Source: Phycisphaerae bacterium (lineage in GTDB: Bacteria; Planctomycetota; Phycisphaerae; UBA1845; PWPN01). From it: a stretch of DNA of 64,000 nt. Positions 30,144 to 40,638 of the stretch are shown piece after piece. The notes under the pieces were generated by a model. The model saw only the letters and a list, made by a program, of their open reading frames with translations, had not been told where the DNA came from and ran no database searches. How positions within the stretch are numbered: the stretch's first letter is position 1; the number at the start of each line of letters is the position of its first letter. A program made the translations under genes and the position numbers. The stretch covers positions 1-64,000 of the forward strand of contig JAUCQB010000140.1 of the NCBI GenBank assembly GCA_030372985.1, read 5' to 3'.

Positions 30144-30361
30144 GCACATGGCCCTGCCTTCGCAACACGACCAAAAACGGGGTGCACCCGCGTGGGCCCG
30201 GCTCGCAACCAAGCCTGACTCTGCTGCGTTCGTGCTCGCCGGAAAAGCCGCCTTGTCGCACAACGCACGGCCGAGCCTCTCCTTGCCCTCTGGACAGCCC
30301 CAATCGGCCGGGATAGCCTTTGGCCCAATCAGATGCACGTGATGATGGAAAGGATCGACCC

Positions 30362-31726
30362 ATGAGATCGTATCGCTGCTCTTGCCTGGTAATGTGCCTG
30401 ATCCTCCCGCTGTTTGCCCAGGGAGCTGAAATGGCCAAGGAATCTCCCAAGCTGAAGGATGAACGGATGCAATGGTGGCTCGATGCCCGGTTCGGCATGT
30501 TCATTCACTGGGGTACCTATTCGCTGGCCGCACGCCACGAGTGGGTGAAGAACTACGAGCGGACCCCAACCGATGTGTACCGGAAGTACTTCGAGCACTT
30601 CGACCCCGACCTCTATGACCCGCACGAGTGGGCCCGGGCGGCCAAGGGCGCGGGCATGCGCTACTTTGTCATCACCACCAAGCACCACGAGGGCTTCTGC
30701 CTGTGGGACTCCAAGTTCACCGACTACAAGGTGACCAACACGCCTTACGGCAAGGACCTGATCAAGCCGATGGTCGAGGCCTTCCGGGCCGAGGGGCTGC
30801 GGGTCGGTTTTTATTACTCGCTGCTCGATTGGCATCACCCTGATTACACCGTCGACAAATGCCACCCCATGCGTGACAACAAGGAAGAGCGCGAGAAGAA
30901 CAAGAATCGTGACATGAAGCGGTACGTGGACTACGTCGAGAACCAGTTGCGCGAGCTGCTCACGCAATTCGGCCCGATCGACTGCCTGTTCGCCGACTTC
31001 TCGTTTCCCGGTGACGACGGCAAGGGCCGCAAGGATTGGCAGTCCGAGCGCCTGCTCAAGGTTGTCCGCGAGCTCCAGCCCAACTGCCTGATCAACGATC
31101 GGCTTGACCTGCTCGATCGCCCCGACGGCTGGGATTTCCGCACGCCCGAGCAGTTCATGCCGCGATCCTGGGTCAGCATGGATGGCGTTCGCGTGCCCTG
31201 GGAGACCTGCCAGACCTTCAGCGGCTCGTGGGGCTATCACCGTGACGAAGCGACCTGGAAGAGCCCTCAGCAACTGATCGTCATGCTCATCGAGACGGTC
31301 AGCAAGGGCGGCAACCTGTTGCTCAACGTCGGTCCGACCGCCCGCGGGACGTTTGACGAACGGGCCCTGGAATGCCTGGGCTTCATGGGCGATTGGATGT
31401 GGCTCCACGGCCGGTCCATCTACGGTTGCACCGCCGCACCGGACGAGTTCAAGAAGCCCGACAACTGCCTGTTGACCTACAACCCCAAGACACGTCGACT
31501 CTACGTACACGTGCTCGTCTGGCCGATGGGCAAGCTCCACTTTGACGGCATCGCCGACAAGGTGGCCTATGCCCAGTTGCTCAACGACGCGAGCGAGGTC
31601 AAGTTCAGTCGCAGCGAAGGTGGAGCCTGGATGTCCGGACAAGGTGGTCAAAACGCCGTGACCTTTGATCTGCCCGTCCGCCAGCCGAACACTGTCGTGC
31701 CAGTGATCGAGCTGTTTCTGAAGTGA
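30362..31726 (+). CDS. Alpha-L-fucosidase (GH29-like), secreted
   Basis: MQWWLDARFGMFIHWGTYSLAARHEWVKNY; YFVITTKHHEGFCLWDSKFTDYKVTNTPYGKDL; SWGYHRDE; GGNLLLNVGPTARGTF. Confidence 0.92.
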   Translation: MRSYRCSCLVMCLILPLFAQGAEMAKESPKLKDERMQWWLDARFGMFIHWGTYSLAARHEWVKNYERTPTDVYRKYFEHFDPDLYDPHEWARAAKGAGMRYFVITTKHHEGFCLWDSKFTDYKVTNTPYGKDLIKPMVEAFRAEGLRVGFYYSLLDWHHPDYTVDKCHPMRDNKEEREKNKNRDMKRYVDYVENQLRELLTQFGPIDCLFADFSFPGDDGKGRKDWQSERLLKVVRELQPNCLINDRLDLLDRPDGWDFRTPEQFMPRSWVSMDGVRVPWETCQTFSGSWGYHRDEATWKSPQQLIVMLIETVSKGGNLLLNVGPTARGTFDERALECLGFMGDWMWLHGRSIYGCTAAPDEFKKPDNCLLTYNPKTRRLYVHVLVWPMGKLHFDGIADKVAYAQLLNDASEVKFSRSEGGAWMSGQGGQNAVTFDLPVRQPNTVVPVIELFLK

Positions 31727-31785
31727 ACGAGTGCGATCGGGACGTCGCAGCGTTCGTGGGTTTCTTTGCACGGAGTCAGGTCAAG

Positions 31786-33561
31786 ATGCGACTAACCAGC
31801 CATCCGCGTTTTCTCGCGATTCTGTCCTCGATTTCGATCATGGTCGCCGGTGCCCAGGCGGAGACGGTCATCCGGTTGCCCGGCAGCGACTTCGCCGGCG
31901 GCGGCAAGGACAAGTTCGGCGCAAGCCAGAAGGGTGAGCAAACCAACTACGTCTATGCCCACCCGACAGGGGCGTGCTCGGTCATGCAGGCCAGCTTCTC
32001 GCTGAAGGTCGTACCGGCAGAGCCGATGTTTCTGCACCTGAAGGCCTGCGACGATGACGCAGCGGCCACATGCAGAATCCGGATCACGCTCAACGGCAAG
32101 AGCCTCTGGGACGGCCCCAGCGAGTTTCGCAGCGACGCGTTTGAAGTGCGGCGGATCGCCATTCCGGCCGACGCGCTCAACGCCGGCGAAAATGAACTGG
32201 TGATCGCCAACACCGAACCCAAGGGCGAACTCGGCATACCGCCGTGGTTCATGGTCGCCGCCTGCACGGTCGCGCCGGAAAAGTACACATACGGCCCGGA
32301 CATCACCAAGGATTTCGCCGTGACGCTGCCGGCCCAGAAGCGGCCGCTGCCCGAACCGCTTCCGGACGGCCGGAAACCGGGCTTTGCCGTCCGCGGCACC
32401 AAGGGCTGGGGCTGGTTTCCCGAGCAGTACTTGGCGGAGATCCCCACGCTGGCGGCCTGCAAGATGAACTTCCTCATGAACTGCTACCTCAGCATGTGTG
32501 ATATCGAGCACTACCCGTGGGGCGACAAACGCTGTAACCGCTGGTGGGAACCGCTGCCGGAAGCGAAGAAAAAGGCATACGAGCGGATCGTCCGCGAATG
32601 CCAGAAGGCCGGCATCGATTTCTGCTTCAGCATGAACCCCAATCTGGGAGCCGAGCGCATTCTCGACTACGGCAAGGCCGAGGATGTCGACGTCCTGTGG
32701 AACCACTACCGCTGGATGCAGGAGCTGGGCGTGAAGTGGTTTAACATCGCCTTGGACGATATCTCCGAGGGCATTGATGCCTCCGGACAGGCGAAGGTGG
32801 CCAACGAGTTTCTGAAACGGCTGCGCGCCGGCGACCCAGACGCCCAGTTGATCGTCTGCCCGACGTGGTACTGGGGCGACGGCACAGACGCCAGGTACCG
32901 CCCCTATCTGGAGACGTTCGCCCGCGAGCTGGACAAGAATATCTACTTGTTCTGGACTGGTGACGCCGTGGTGATCAACCGCATTACCCGCAAGTGTGCA
33001 GAAACTTACAGGGGGATCGTGAAGCACCGGCTGATCCTGTGGGACAACTACCCGGTGAACGACAACAACCCGACCATGCACCTCGGCCCGGTGTTCGGGC
33101 GTGACCCGGATCTTTGCGAGGTCATCGACGGCTACATGAGCAACCCGCTCTGCAAGCAGAACGAGATCAACCGCATCCCGCTGATGACCTGCGCCGACTA
33201 TGCCTGCAACCCGTGGGCTTACGACCCCGCACGCTCAGTCGGCCAGGCGATTCTCCATTTCACCGATGATGCGGACCAGCGGGATCTGGTCAAGGACCTG
33301 GTTGAGGCGTATTCGGGCATGCTGTACTACGGCAAGGGCACGAGCTTCAACGCGGTCCGCGACCAGTACGCCCGCATCGCGGCGGCCCCACATTCTCGAT
33401 ATGTCGCGAGCATGTACATCGACAATGTGCAGTCGCTGGCCCGCCGGGCGGAGAGGACCTTTCCCGGCCGACTCAAGGCCGAGCGGCAGACAATCGTCGA
33501 TGACGTCACCTGGATGAAACGCGCGTTCGCCGAGAAGTACGGACCGGAGAAAGCTGAATGA
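31786..33561 (+). CDS. Beta-N-acetylglucosaminidase-like (GH84/PF07555-like) secreted protein
   Basis: GFAVRGTKGWGWF...CKMNFLMNCYL...FNIALDDISEG...LILWDNYPVND; signal peptide MRLTSHPRFLAILSSISIMVAGAQA. Confidence 0.7.
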   Translation: MRLTSHPRFLAILSSISIMVAGAQAETVIRLPGSDFAGGGKDKFGASQKGEQTNYVYAHPTGACSVMQASFSLKVVPAEPMFLHLKACDDDAAATCRIRITLNGKSLWDGPSEFRSDAFEVRRIAIPADALNAGENELVIANTEPKGELGIPPWFMVAACTVAPEKYTYGPDITKDFAVTLPAQKRPLPEPLPDGRKPGFAVRGTKGWGWFPEQYLAEIPTLAACKMNFLMNCYLSMCDIEHYPWGDKRCNRWWEPLPEAKKKAYERIVRECQKAGIDFCFSMNPNLGAERILDYGKAEDVDVLWNHYRWMQELGVKWFNIALDDISEGIDASGQAKVANEFLKRLRAGDPDAQLIVCPTWYWGDGTDARYRPYLETFARELDKNIYLFWTGDAVVINRITRKCAETYRGIVKHRLILWDNYPVNDNNPTMHLGPVFGRDPDLCEVIDGYMSNPLCKQNEINRIPLMTCADYACNPWAYDPARSVGQAILHFTDDADQRDLVKDLVEAYSGMLYYGKGTSFNAVRDQYARIAAAPHSRYVASMYIDNVQSLARRAERTFPGRLKAERQTIVDDVTWMKRAFAEKYGPEKAE

Positions 33562-34820
33562 AAGTCGGTGTCGCCCAGGTTGACATCACGCCCGAGCCGG
33601 GCTGCGAATTGTCCGGTTTCGCGGCTCGCACTCAACCGTCGATCGGCGTGCTCGACCGACTGTACGCCAAATGTCTGTACTTGGTGGAGGGCGACGAGCG
33701 ACTGCTTTGGATCCACGTGGACCTGATCGGCTTGCTGCGGGAATTCGTGCTTGATTTCCGCGAGTGGGCGGCGGCGAAACTGGGCCTCAAGGCCTCGCAG
33801 GTATTGATTTCGGCCATCCACACGCATTCCGGGCCGGCAACCGTTGAGATCTCAGAAGCAGGCCGCTACGACTCGGCGTATGTGCAATTCCTGCGTGCAC
33901 GACTGGAAGAAGCGGCCCGAGAGGCGATTGAGAACACGACGGCCTGCACACCGGTTTTCGTTGAGGGCAGATGCGATCTGGCCGTCGATCGGCGTAAGAA
34001 GGCCTCGGCCCGGACCGATCCTCGCGTGGCCGCGTTCGGATGGCGGCGCGACGATGGCAGCTTTATCGGCGCCCTGACCAACTACGCGATGCACGCCGTG
34101 GCACTGGGTCCGAGCAACCGCATGATCAGCGCGGACCTGCCAGGCCGCACGGCCGCGATCCTGTCCGAGCGACTGCCCGGCCGTCCGATCGTGCTGGCCA
34201 CCAACGGGGCCTGCGGCAACCTCAACCCGCCGTACGAGCACATCACTTCCGAACAACTGTCGGTATGGGGCGGACAAGTCGCCGACGCCACGTCGGGTTT
34301 GCTGCCTGAGGCTGTGCCCCTGACCGATTGCACCCTGCGGCTGGCGTCGCGCGTGGTACCGATCGCATTGGACGTATTGGGCGTTGATCAGATTAACGAG
34401 ATCGCCGACCGCTACATCGGCCATGCCGACAGTGTCGGCGAGTGGGGTGACCGCTATGTGCGGGCACTGGAGAAGTGGCGTCGATCGCGCACCGAGGAAG
34501 TGCGAGACGGGCAGTGCGCGGCCACGGCGGACATGGAAATCTTCGCCGTGCGACTCGGCCCGGCGGTGATGCTCGGTGTGAATGCCGAGGTTTTCAGCGC
34601 GTTCACCGACCTGGTCCGCGAGGCCACCGGGCGCAGCGTGTACACGGTCGGCTACGCCAATGGCGTGCGCGGCTACCTGCCGACGAAGGTCGCCTACGAT
34701 GAAGGTGGGTACGAGGTCGAAACCGCTCACTTTTTTTATAACAGCTTCCGCTTCAAGCCCGGTGGTCTGGAACACTTGGCCGATGAAGCTGTGCAACTGG
34801 TGCGTTCGTTCTTTGCGTGA
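33558..34820 (+). CDS. Neutral/alkaline non-lysosomal ceramidase-like protein
   Basis: MKVGVAQVDITPEPGCELSGFAAR; LISAIHTHSGPATV; FGWRRDDGSFIGALTNYAMHAVALG; NGACGNLNPPY; ATGA overlap with upstream gene. Confidence 0.75.
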   Translation: MKVGVAQVDITPEPGCELSGFAARTQPSIGVLDRLYAKCLYLVEGDERLLWIHVDLIGLLREFVLDFREWAAAKLGLKASQVLISAIHTHSGPATVEISEAGRYDSAYVQFLRARLEEAAREAIENTTACTPVFVEGRCDLAVDRRKKASARTDPRVAAFGWRRDDGSFIGALTNYAMHAVALGPSNRMISADLPGRTAAILSERLPGRPIVLATNGACGNLNPPYEHITSEQLSVWGGQVADATSGLLPEAVPLTDCTLRLASRVVPIALDVLGVDQINEIADRYIGHADSVGEWGDRYVRALEKWRRSRTEEVRDGQCAATADMEIFAVRLGPAVMLGVNAEVFSAFTDLVREATGRSVYTVGYANGVRGYLPTKVAYDEGGYEVETAHFFYNSFRFKPGGLEHLADEAVQLVRSFFA

Positions 34821-34900
34821 GCGATTGTCGGGGGGTGCGGTCCGGCGGCGCCTTCGACGAGTGCAATTTGGAGCCGGCGAATTGTGGGAAAGGTGCTGCC

Positions 34901-37900
34901 ATGGACACCCTGACTGTTCTCCTCCTGGTTGTTGTTGTGCTGTTTTTCTGTGTCATGTCACCGGCCGCTCTGATCGCAGGTGATGGCGAGCCGTTGAACC
35001 TCGCCGAGTTTGGGCAATGGATGGTATGGGCCGGTGAGAAGCTCGATCAGCCGGTCCCTGTGAAATCCCTGACGGACGCCCCGGAGAGCGCACAGGCCGT
35101 CGGCGTGCAGTGGGACGACCCTCGCGACGTGCGGGAGATCATGGCGGAGTTCGACGGCGACGCGCCGAACGATGTCGTCGTCGAATACTGGTTTCGCACA
35201 TGGCCGCCGCCTCCGCCGAGCATGCCCAATATCGAAGATGAGATCGACGATCCGTGGCAGGGCAAGTGGCTGCCGGCGGACATCAAGACGCGGATCGAGG
35301 GCAAGCGGTGCGTTTTCACGTTTGACGGTCTGGGCGAGGAAAACCCGCGGTCAGAGAACCTGCCGTGGGTAACCTACCGGCGGACGCTCAAGGTTCGTCT
35401 GGTTCTGCCGAAGGGCTCGCCGAAAGTGCAGTCCCTGGCCGTTCATTCCGATTCCGTGCTCAAGCCGCTGGCCGTTCGTGTCCAATTGGGGTGTGGTCGG
35501 AAGGGTGCGACGGTCTGGTCGGGCGGCATTGAAGTGTTCAACGGCAAGTTGAGCAACCTGACGCCCTGGCAATTCGACGAAGGCGACGACTTTGTCCCTC
35601 CGGCACTGTGGAAAGACGTTCGAATCGGAGAGAAGCCCAAAGGCATCGTCGTCAAGCTGCTGGAAAGCCAATCGCAGCTTCGCGGCTCGAACGACATCAC
35701 TGTCGTGACCATCCGGGCAACAATGAAGACAGGCGACCGGCCGATGGCGCGGTCATTTTCGTTCAGCACCCGTGATCTGGCCGCCGGGCCGATCTACGTA
35801 CCGGACATGAACGCGTACGTCACGAAGGCGGATGACCCGAAATCGTTTGACATCGTTGCTTTCGAGAAGGGCAGGAAGATCCGCGACCTGATCCCGTTGG
35901 AGCAGGAGCAGTCATACGAACGGGCAAGGAAGGAAATTCCGCCGCAGGATCCCTGGGTTCGCCAGCACGGCGACATGGTTTACCTGGTGGCGGCGGTCGA
36001 TTCGAGTTGGCAGAAGTTCGCCGTCCGCTACGACGGTAACATCTGGATTTCCCGATCGTGGACAAAGGCCTTCGGTGCCGAGGCCAAACGGCTCAAGTGG
36101 CCGGGGGACAGCATTCACCTCTGGATTGGCACGGGCGTCAACCCCTATTTCCGCGAGGACCACAAGGGCGGCATGGCGGTGGCCGAGGAGAACCTGCCGA
36201 TCATGATCAACCGGTGGGAGCGCGATGGCCTGCAGTACGAGCAAGAGTCGTTCGCCACGCTGCTCGAAGGTCCGCTGGACCCGAACGACCCGGCCCGGAG
36301 CGAGCAGACCCCGGCCGTGCTGATGATGAAGTTGACCGCCCGCAATTCGGGCTCCGAGCCGAGAACTTCGCAGCTCTGGTTCCAGACCAAACCCGACAGC
36401 CCGTTCGAGATCGCTGGAAAGCGGATCATCGCCAAGCTCGGCGACGACCCGGAGAAAGCCGAGCGAATTCTTCGGGCAGTCGTTTCCTGCCCCTCGGGAA
36501 CGGAGATGAGGTTGGAGCGGGCGGAGAAGCTTGCGTCGGACGCGGTCAATGCGGTCACTTGCCCATTTGAGGTTTCGGCCGGCGGGACACAGACGTTCTA
36601 CCTCTCGCTTCCGTTCGTCTCCGACGTTGCCGGGGCGGATGCCGACAAGCTGGAGGCACTCAGCTATGATGCCGAACGCAAACGCGTGGCCGACTACTGG
36701 CGATCGATGATCGAGCGAACCACCCGATTCAGCACGCCGGAGCCGAAGTTCAACTATCTGTCCCGCTTTGTCGTGCCGCACGTTCACATCAGCACGACGA
36801 AAGACCCCAAGAGCGGGCTGTACATGGTCCCGGCCGCCAGCTATTGCTACCGTGTCTTCGCCAACGAGGCCTGTTTCCAGGCGATGCTGCTGGATGCGCT
36901 TGGGGACACACGGCGGGCGGGGCAGTATCTGGACACCTTCGTCGCCTTACAGGGCAGCCGCATGTTCCGGGGCACGTATACGCCTCCTCATGACGCCGTT
37001 TATCACGGTGCGAAAGTCGACGACGAATACGACTACACGGCCTCGGAGTACAACCTTGACCACGGCACGGTGTTGTGGTCGCTGGCGAGGCACTACAAGT
37101 ACACCCGCGACAGGGCGTGGCTCGAGAAGACGCTACCGAGCATGTTCAGGGCGGTCGAGTGGATCGAGCGGCAGCGCAGGGCGACCATGCACGAGGATAT
37201 CCACGGGCACCGGCCGATCGAGTACGGTCTGCTGCCGGCGGGGCACCTGGAGGACAACGCGGACTGGGCTCACTGGTTCGCGATCAACGCCTACTGCGTG
37301 GCGGGCATGACCGAGATGGCCAACGCGATGGCCGACATCGGTCATCCTGACGGGGAGAAGATCGCCAGACAGGCCGCGGCGTATCGCGACGACCTGCGCT
37401 CGTCGGTGATTCGGACTGCGGAGATCTCGCCGGTGGTGAAGATGCGCGACGGCACCTATTCGCCGTACATTGCGACGAAAGCCCGGCAGCGGTTCCGCCA
37501 ATTCGGGCCGCTGCAGGCCGAGTTCTACAGTCGTTACGGCAAGCCGGAGGACGTACTGCCGTGTTTCCGGCTTTCGGGCACGCGTGAGGTGCTCTACGGG
37601 CCGATGATTCTGCTCGATTTGGGCATTTTCGAGCCGACCGAACGCATTGCCGATTGGATCCTCGACGACTGGGAGGACAACCTGACTCTTTCGGGCGAGC
37701 GGCGATTCAACGTGCACGGGATCACCGACGAGAGGCTCTGGTTCAGCCAGGGCGGGATGGTGTGGCAGTCGAACCTGCAGAACCCGATCCAGATGTATCT
37801 GAAACGCAACGAGGTGCCCGCGGCCATCCGTAACATCTACAACAACTTTGTCGCGTGCCTTTACCCCGACGTCAACACGCTGACCGAGGAATACCGCATG

Positions 37901-38314
37901 TGGAGCCGGGCCAGCGGACCGTTCTACAAGAGTCCGGATGAGGCGAGGTTCGTCAACCGCTTGCGGGACATGCTGGTGCTGGAGTCGGGCGACGACCTGT
38001 GGCTGGCCTCGGGCACGCCCCGGCGATGGCTGGCGTCGAAAGAGGGCATCCGCGTCGATGAGATCAAGTCGTATTTCGGGCCCGTGGCGTTCACGATGCA
38101 CGCCGGCGACGAACCAAACACGGTGGCGGCCACGGTCCGACCTCCGACCCGCAACGCGCCGAAAGACGTCTGGCTCTATGTTCGCGTACCTGATGCCAAG
38201 CCGATCAAGAAGGTCGAGATCAACGGCAAAGAGTGGACGGACGTGGATCTGAAACACGAACGAATTCGGCTGCCGAAGACCGGCGAGACGGTCAACGTGA
38301 TCGTGCAGTATTGA
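34901..38314 (+). CDS. Large secreted protein with six-hairpin (alpha/alpha barrel) glycosidase-like region
   Basis: Signal peptide MDTLTVLLLVVVVLFFCVMSPAALIAG; EYNLDHGTVLWSLARHYKYTRDRAWLEKTLPSMFRAVEWIERQR; exact family not recognised. Confidence 0.55.
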   Translation: MDTLTVLLLVVVVLFFCVMSPAALIAGDGEPLNLAEFGQWMVWAGEKLDQPVPVKSLTDAPESAQAVGVQWDDPRDVREIMAEFDGDAPNDVVVEYWFRTWPPPPPSMPNIEDEIDDPWQGKWLPADIKTRIEGKRCVFTFDGLGEENPRSENLPWVTYRRTLKVRLVLPKGSPKVQSLAVHSDSVLKPLAVRVQLGCGRKGATVWSGGIEVFNGKLSNLTPWQFDEGDDFVPPALWKDVRIGEKPKGIVVKLLESQSQLRGSNDITVVTIRATMKTGDRPMARSFSFSTRDLAAGPIYVPDMNAYVTKADDPKSFDIVAFEKGRKIRDLIPLEQEQSYERARKEIPPQDPWVRQHGDMVYLVAAVDSSWQKFAVRYDGNIWISRSWTKAFGAEAKRLKWPGDSIHLWIGTGVNPYFREDHKGGMAVAEENLPIMINRWERDGLQYEQESFATLLEGPLDPNDPARSEQTPAVLMMKLTARNSGSEPRTSQLWFQTKPDSPFEIAGKRIIAKLGDDPEKAERILRAVVSCPSGTEMRLERAEKLASDAVNAVTCPFEVSAGGTQTFYLSLPFVSDVAGADADKLEALSYDAERKRVADYWRSMIERTTRFSTPEPKFNYLSRFVVPHVHISTTKDPKSGLYMVPAASYCYRVFANEACFQAMLLDALGDTRRAGQYLDTFVALQGSRMFRGTYTPPHDAVYHGAKVDDEYDYTASEYNLDHGTVLWSLARHYKYTRDRAWLEKTLPSMFRAVEWIERQRRATMHEDIHGHRPIEYGLLPAGHLEDNADWAHWFAINAYCVAGMTEMANAMADIGHPDGEKIARQAAAYRDDLRSSVIRTAEISPVVKMRDGTYSPYIATKARQRFRQFGPLQAEFYSRYGKPEDVLPCFRLSGTREVLYGPMILLDLGIFEPTERIADWILDDWEDNLTLSGERRFNVHGITDERLWFSQGGMVWQSNLQNPIQMYLKRNEVPAAIRNIYNNFVACLYPDVNTLTEEYRMWSRASGPFYKSPDEARFVNRLRDMLVLESGDDLWLASGTPRRWLASKEGIRVDEIKSYFGPVAFTMHAGDEPNTVAATVRPPTRNAPKDVWLYVRVPDAKPIKKVEINGKEWTDVDLKHERIRLPKTGETVNVIVQY

Positions 38315-38364
38315 CCGACCAGGATGGCCTGGCTTCGTTGAACCCAAGCTTCTGGCCTCGTTCA

Positions 38365-40566
38365 TCACTTGCCATTCGGCATCAGCTCGATGTGGACAGG
38401 CGTCGTTGAGGTCGTCCGAATCCACACGATCAGGTCGGTGCCTTCCATTCTGTCCTGGTGGCCGACGGCGAAGTTGTCTCCGGCCTCGACCGGGACCTGA
38501 TTCAGGCAGGCCACGGCACCGGCCTTGCCCCAGTCCTTGATGACGAGCGCCAGGCTCACCAACGGCGACTCTTCGCTGGCCGCAATATCAGCCTCCAGTT
38601 TCGCGGGCTTGTCGTGGTCCTTGCAGGCCAGAACGTAAGCTCGTTCGGTGGGATCGTAGCCCTCGTTGACGAACGCGGCTGAATTGACGGTCAATTTCGG
38701 CGCCCGAAGCCACGACCTTGCCAGGGGCAGGAGTCCCTCGACTGGTTCGTCCGTCAGGCCGCAGAGCATGATCTTGGTCATCGAGTTCTCGGTGGTTTCA
38801 TAGGGGGCACTGTACTGGGTCGAGGTCCACGTGTGCGAAGGCCGGTCGGCGGCCTGCGGATACCGTGCCAGCACCGGGATCTGCGTGACCGGCCAGTGGT
38901 TTCCCCAGGGGAACGCCGAATGCTCGGACCAGCCGTCGCCGCTTGCCCGGACAATCTCAGGACCCGGCCGTCCCCGGTCGTTCTTGCCCTCGCGATCGTC
39001 AACCACGAGAAAGGGGTTGTACTTCGACGCAAGGTAGACAATCTGGACGTTCGCACCCGGAATGGTCGGGAAACCGTATCCTTTCTCGCCTGATTCCCGG
39101 CCGAACGTCTTGGTTTCGCCCTTCATGCTCGCCACCGACATGATGCGTTTGGCGTCAAGCACGTCTTCGGGTCGCTGCCCGGCGTGCAACGGCTGAATCG
39201 ACTGGCACCATTCGTGCCACCCCTTGAAGTTGCTGCTCCACATCACGACCTTGCGCACCGCCACGCCGTCGGGGTAGATCGTGTGGTATTCCTCGGACCA
39301 GTCGCCCCAACCCGTGATCTCATCAACGAACGCGAACTCGTAGTTGATGCCGACGGGTGCGTTCCGCCAGTACACGACCGCCCGCGCGTCGCTGCTTTCG
39401 AGGATCTTGACGTGCGAGTAGTGGGCGCGCTTATCCGACATCGACTCGGAGCAGCCCCGTGTCTTGCGATCGGGCCCCCGCTCCATGAACTCGTTCGTGA
39501 ACCAGTTGTCTTTCTCGGTCACCCAACAGGGCGCATAGGAGACGCCCCGCCAGAAGACCAGCCGCACGGGTGCAAACTTGAAGGCCACGACCACGTCGGG
39601 CCCGCTGCCTCGCCAGATGGCGTCCCATTCCTCGCAGTACTTCAGATGATGATAAAAGGCCCCGAAGCGATGAATGTCCTTCGGCCCCGAGGGCATGCGG
39701 CGCGGTTTCAGGTCCGGCGGCGTGCTCGGGCGATTTGCCTGAAACGCCTTTTGCACCTCGTCGGCGGTCAGGCAGCGGCCGTGGATCTTCACCTCGTCGA
39801 TGATGCCGTCGAAGGCGAAGTGGACCGGCTGATCGGCGGCCCCCCATAACGCCGAGAACATAGCAGGCTCTTTCGTGTGGTTGCGCCCGATGAGCAGATC
39901 GACGCCGTCGGCGTACATGGGCGCACCCGAAACGCGAAGCTGACCGACGTTTTCTCCGTCCACGTAGACGGCGAGCCCCGAACCCGCATCGAACGTGCCG
40001 GCCACGTGGACCCATGTCATCAGCGGGACCATCGCCTCCGACGTGCATTCCCGCCATTGCCCGCCCACGGCCATGTGCAGACCCACGCGGCCGCGGGCAT
40101 CCACGCCGAACAAATACCCGGCCGTGTGACCGGTTCGCCGGCTCACGACCGGGCACCATCCCCAAGGGTAGGCCTGGACGGCAACCCAGGCCTCAACGCT
40201 GAACGCGCGGCCCGGCTTCGGTGCGTCTTTCGCATTTCGCGTCAGACAGGTCGTGAAGCCATCGCATTTGAGCCCCGTTCCCGAGACGCCCTCGGCGAAC
40301 TTGAAGTTCCCGATCAGTTGATCGGGTGTCCGGCTCACGGCATCGACGGCCGTTCTCCCTTCGCCATCATCAAACCGCCACCACGCCAGCATGCCCTCGT
40401 CAGCGGCGAACGCCGATTGGTCAGCCGTCAACAACACGCAAGAGAGCAAGGCAATCACAAAGCCCCTTTTCGCTGTTTTGCGGGAAGCCGGCCTCGTGTC
40501 CCGCAAGTATGCCTTTCTGGCTTGTCTATATGGCATGGATTCATCTCCGTTTGCGTATTCACTCAA
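38365..40566 (-). CDS. LamG/concanavalin-like domain secreted protein
   Basis: LAWWRFDDGEGRTAVDAVSRTPDQLIGNFKFAEGVSGTGLKCDGFTTCL...FSVEAWV...WVHVAGTFDAGSGLAVYVDGENVG. Confidence 0.8.
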   Translation of the reverse strand: MSEYANGDESMPYRQARKAYLRDTRPASRKTAKRGFVIALLSCVLLTADQSAFAADEGMLAWWRFDDGEGRTAVDAVSRTPDQLIGNFKFAEGVSGTGLKCDGFTTCLTRNAKDAPKPGRAFSVEAWVAVQAYPWGWCPVVSRRTGHTAGYLFGVDARGRVGLHMAVGGQWRECTSEAMVPLMTWVHVAGTFDAGSGLAVYVDGENVGQLRVSGAPMYADGVDLLIGRNHTKEPAMFSALWGAADQPVHFAFDGIIDEVKIHGRCLTADEVQKAFQANRPSTPPDLKPRRMPSGPKDIHRFGAFYHHLKYCEEWDAIWRGSGPDVVVAFKFAPVRLVFWRGVSYAPCWVTEKDNWFTNEFMERGPDRKTRGCSESMSDKRAHYSHVKILESSDARAVVYWRNAPVGINYEFAFVDEITGWGDWSEEYHTIYPDGVAVRKVVMWSSNFKGWHEWCQSIQPLHAGQRPEDVLDAKRIMSVASMKGETKTFGRESGEKGYGFPTIPGANVQIVYLASKYNPFLVVDDREGKNDRGRPGPEIVRASGDGWSEHSAFPWGNHWPVTQIPVLARYPQAADRPSHTWTSTQYSAPYETTENSMTKIMLCGLTDEPVEGLLPLARSWLRAPKLTVNSAAFVNEGYDPTERAYVLACKDHDKPAKLEADIAASEESPLVSLALVIKDWGKAGAVACLNQVPVEAGDNFAVGHQDRMEGTDLIVWIRTTSTTPVHIELMPNGK

Positions 40567-40638
40567 TGTCGTGAGGGCTGCCTCAAGCGGCAGTCCCGAG
40601 TAAGCTTGTCGGCCGATGCCTGCGAGGGTGAGAGGCGG

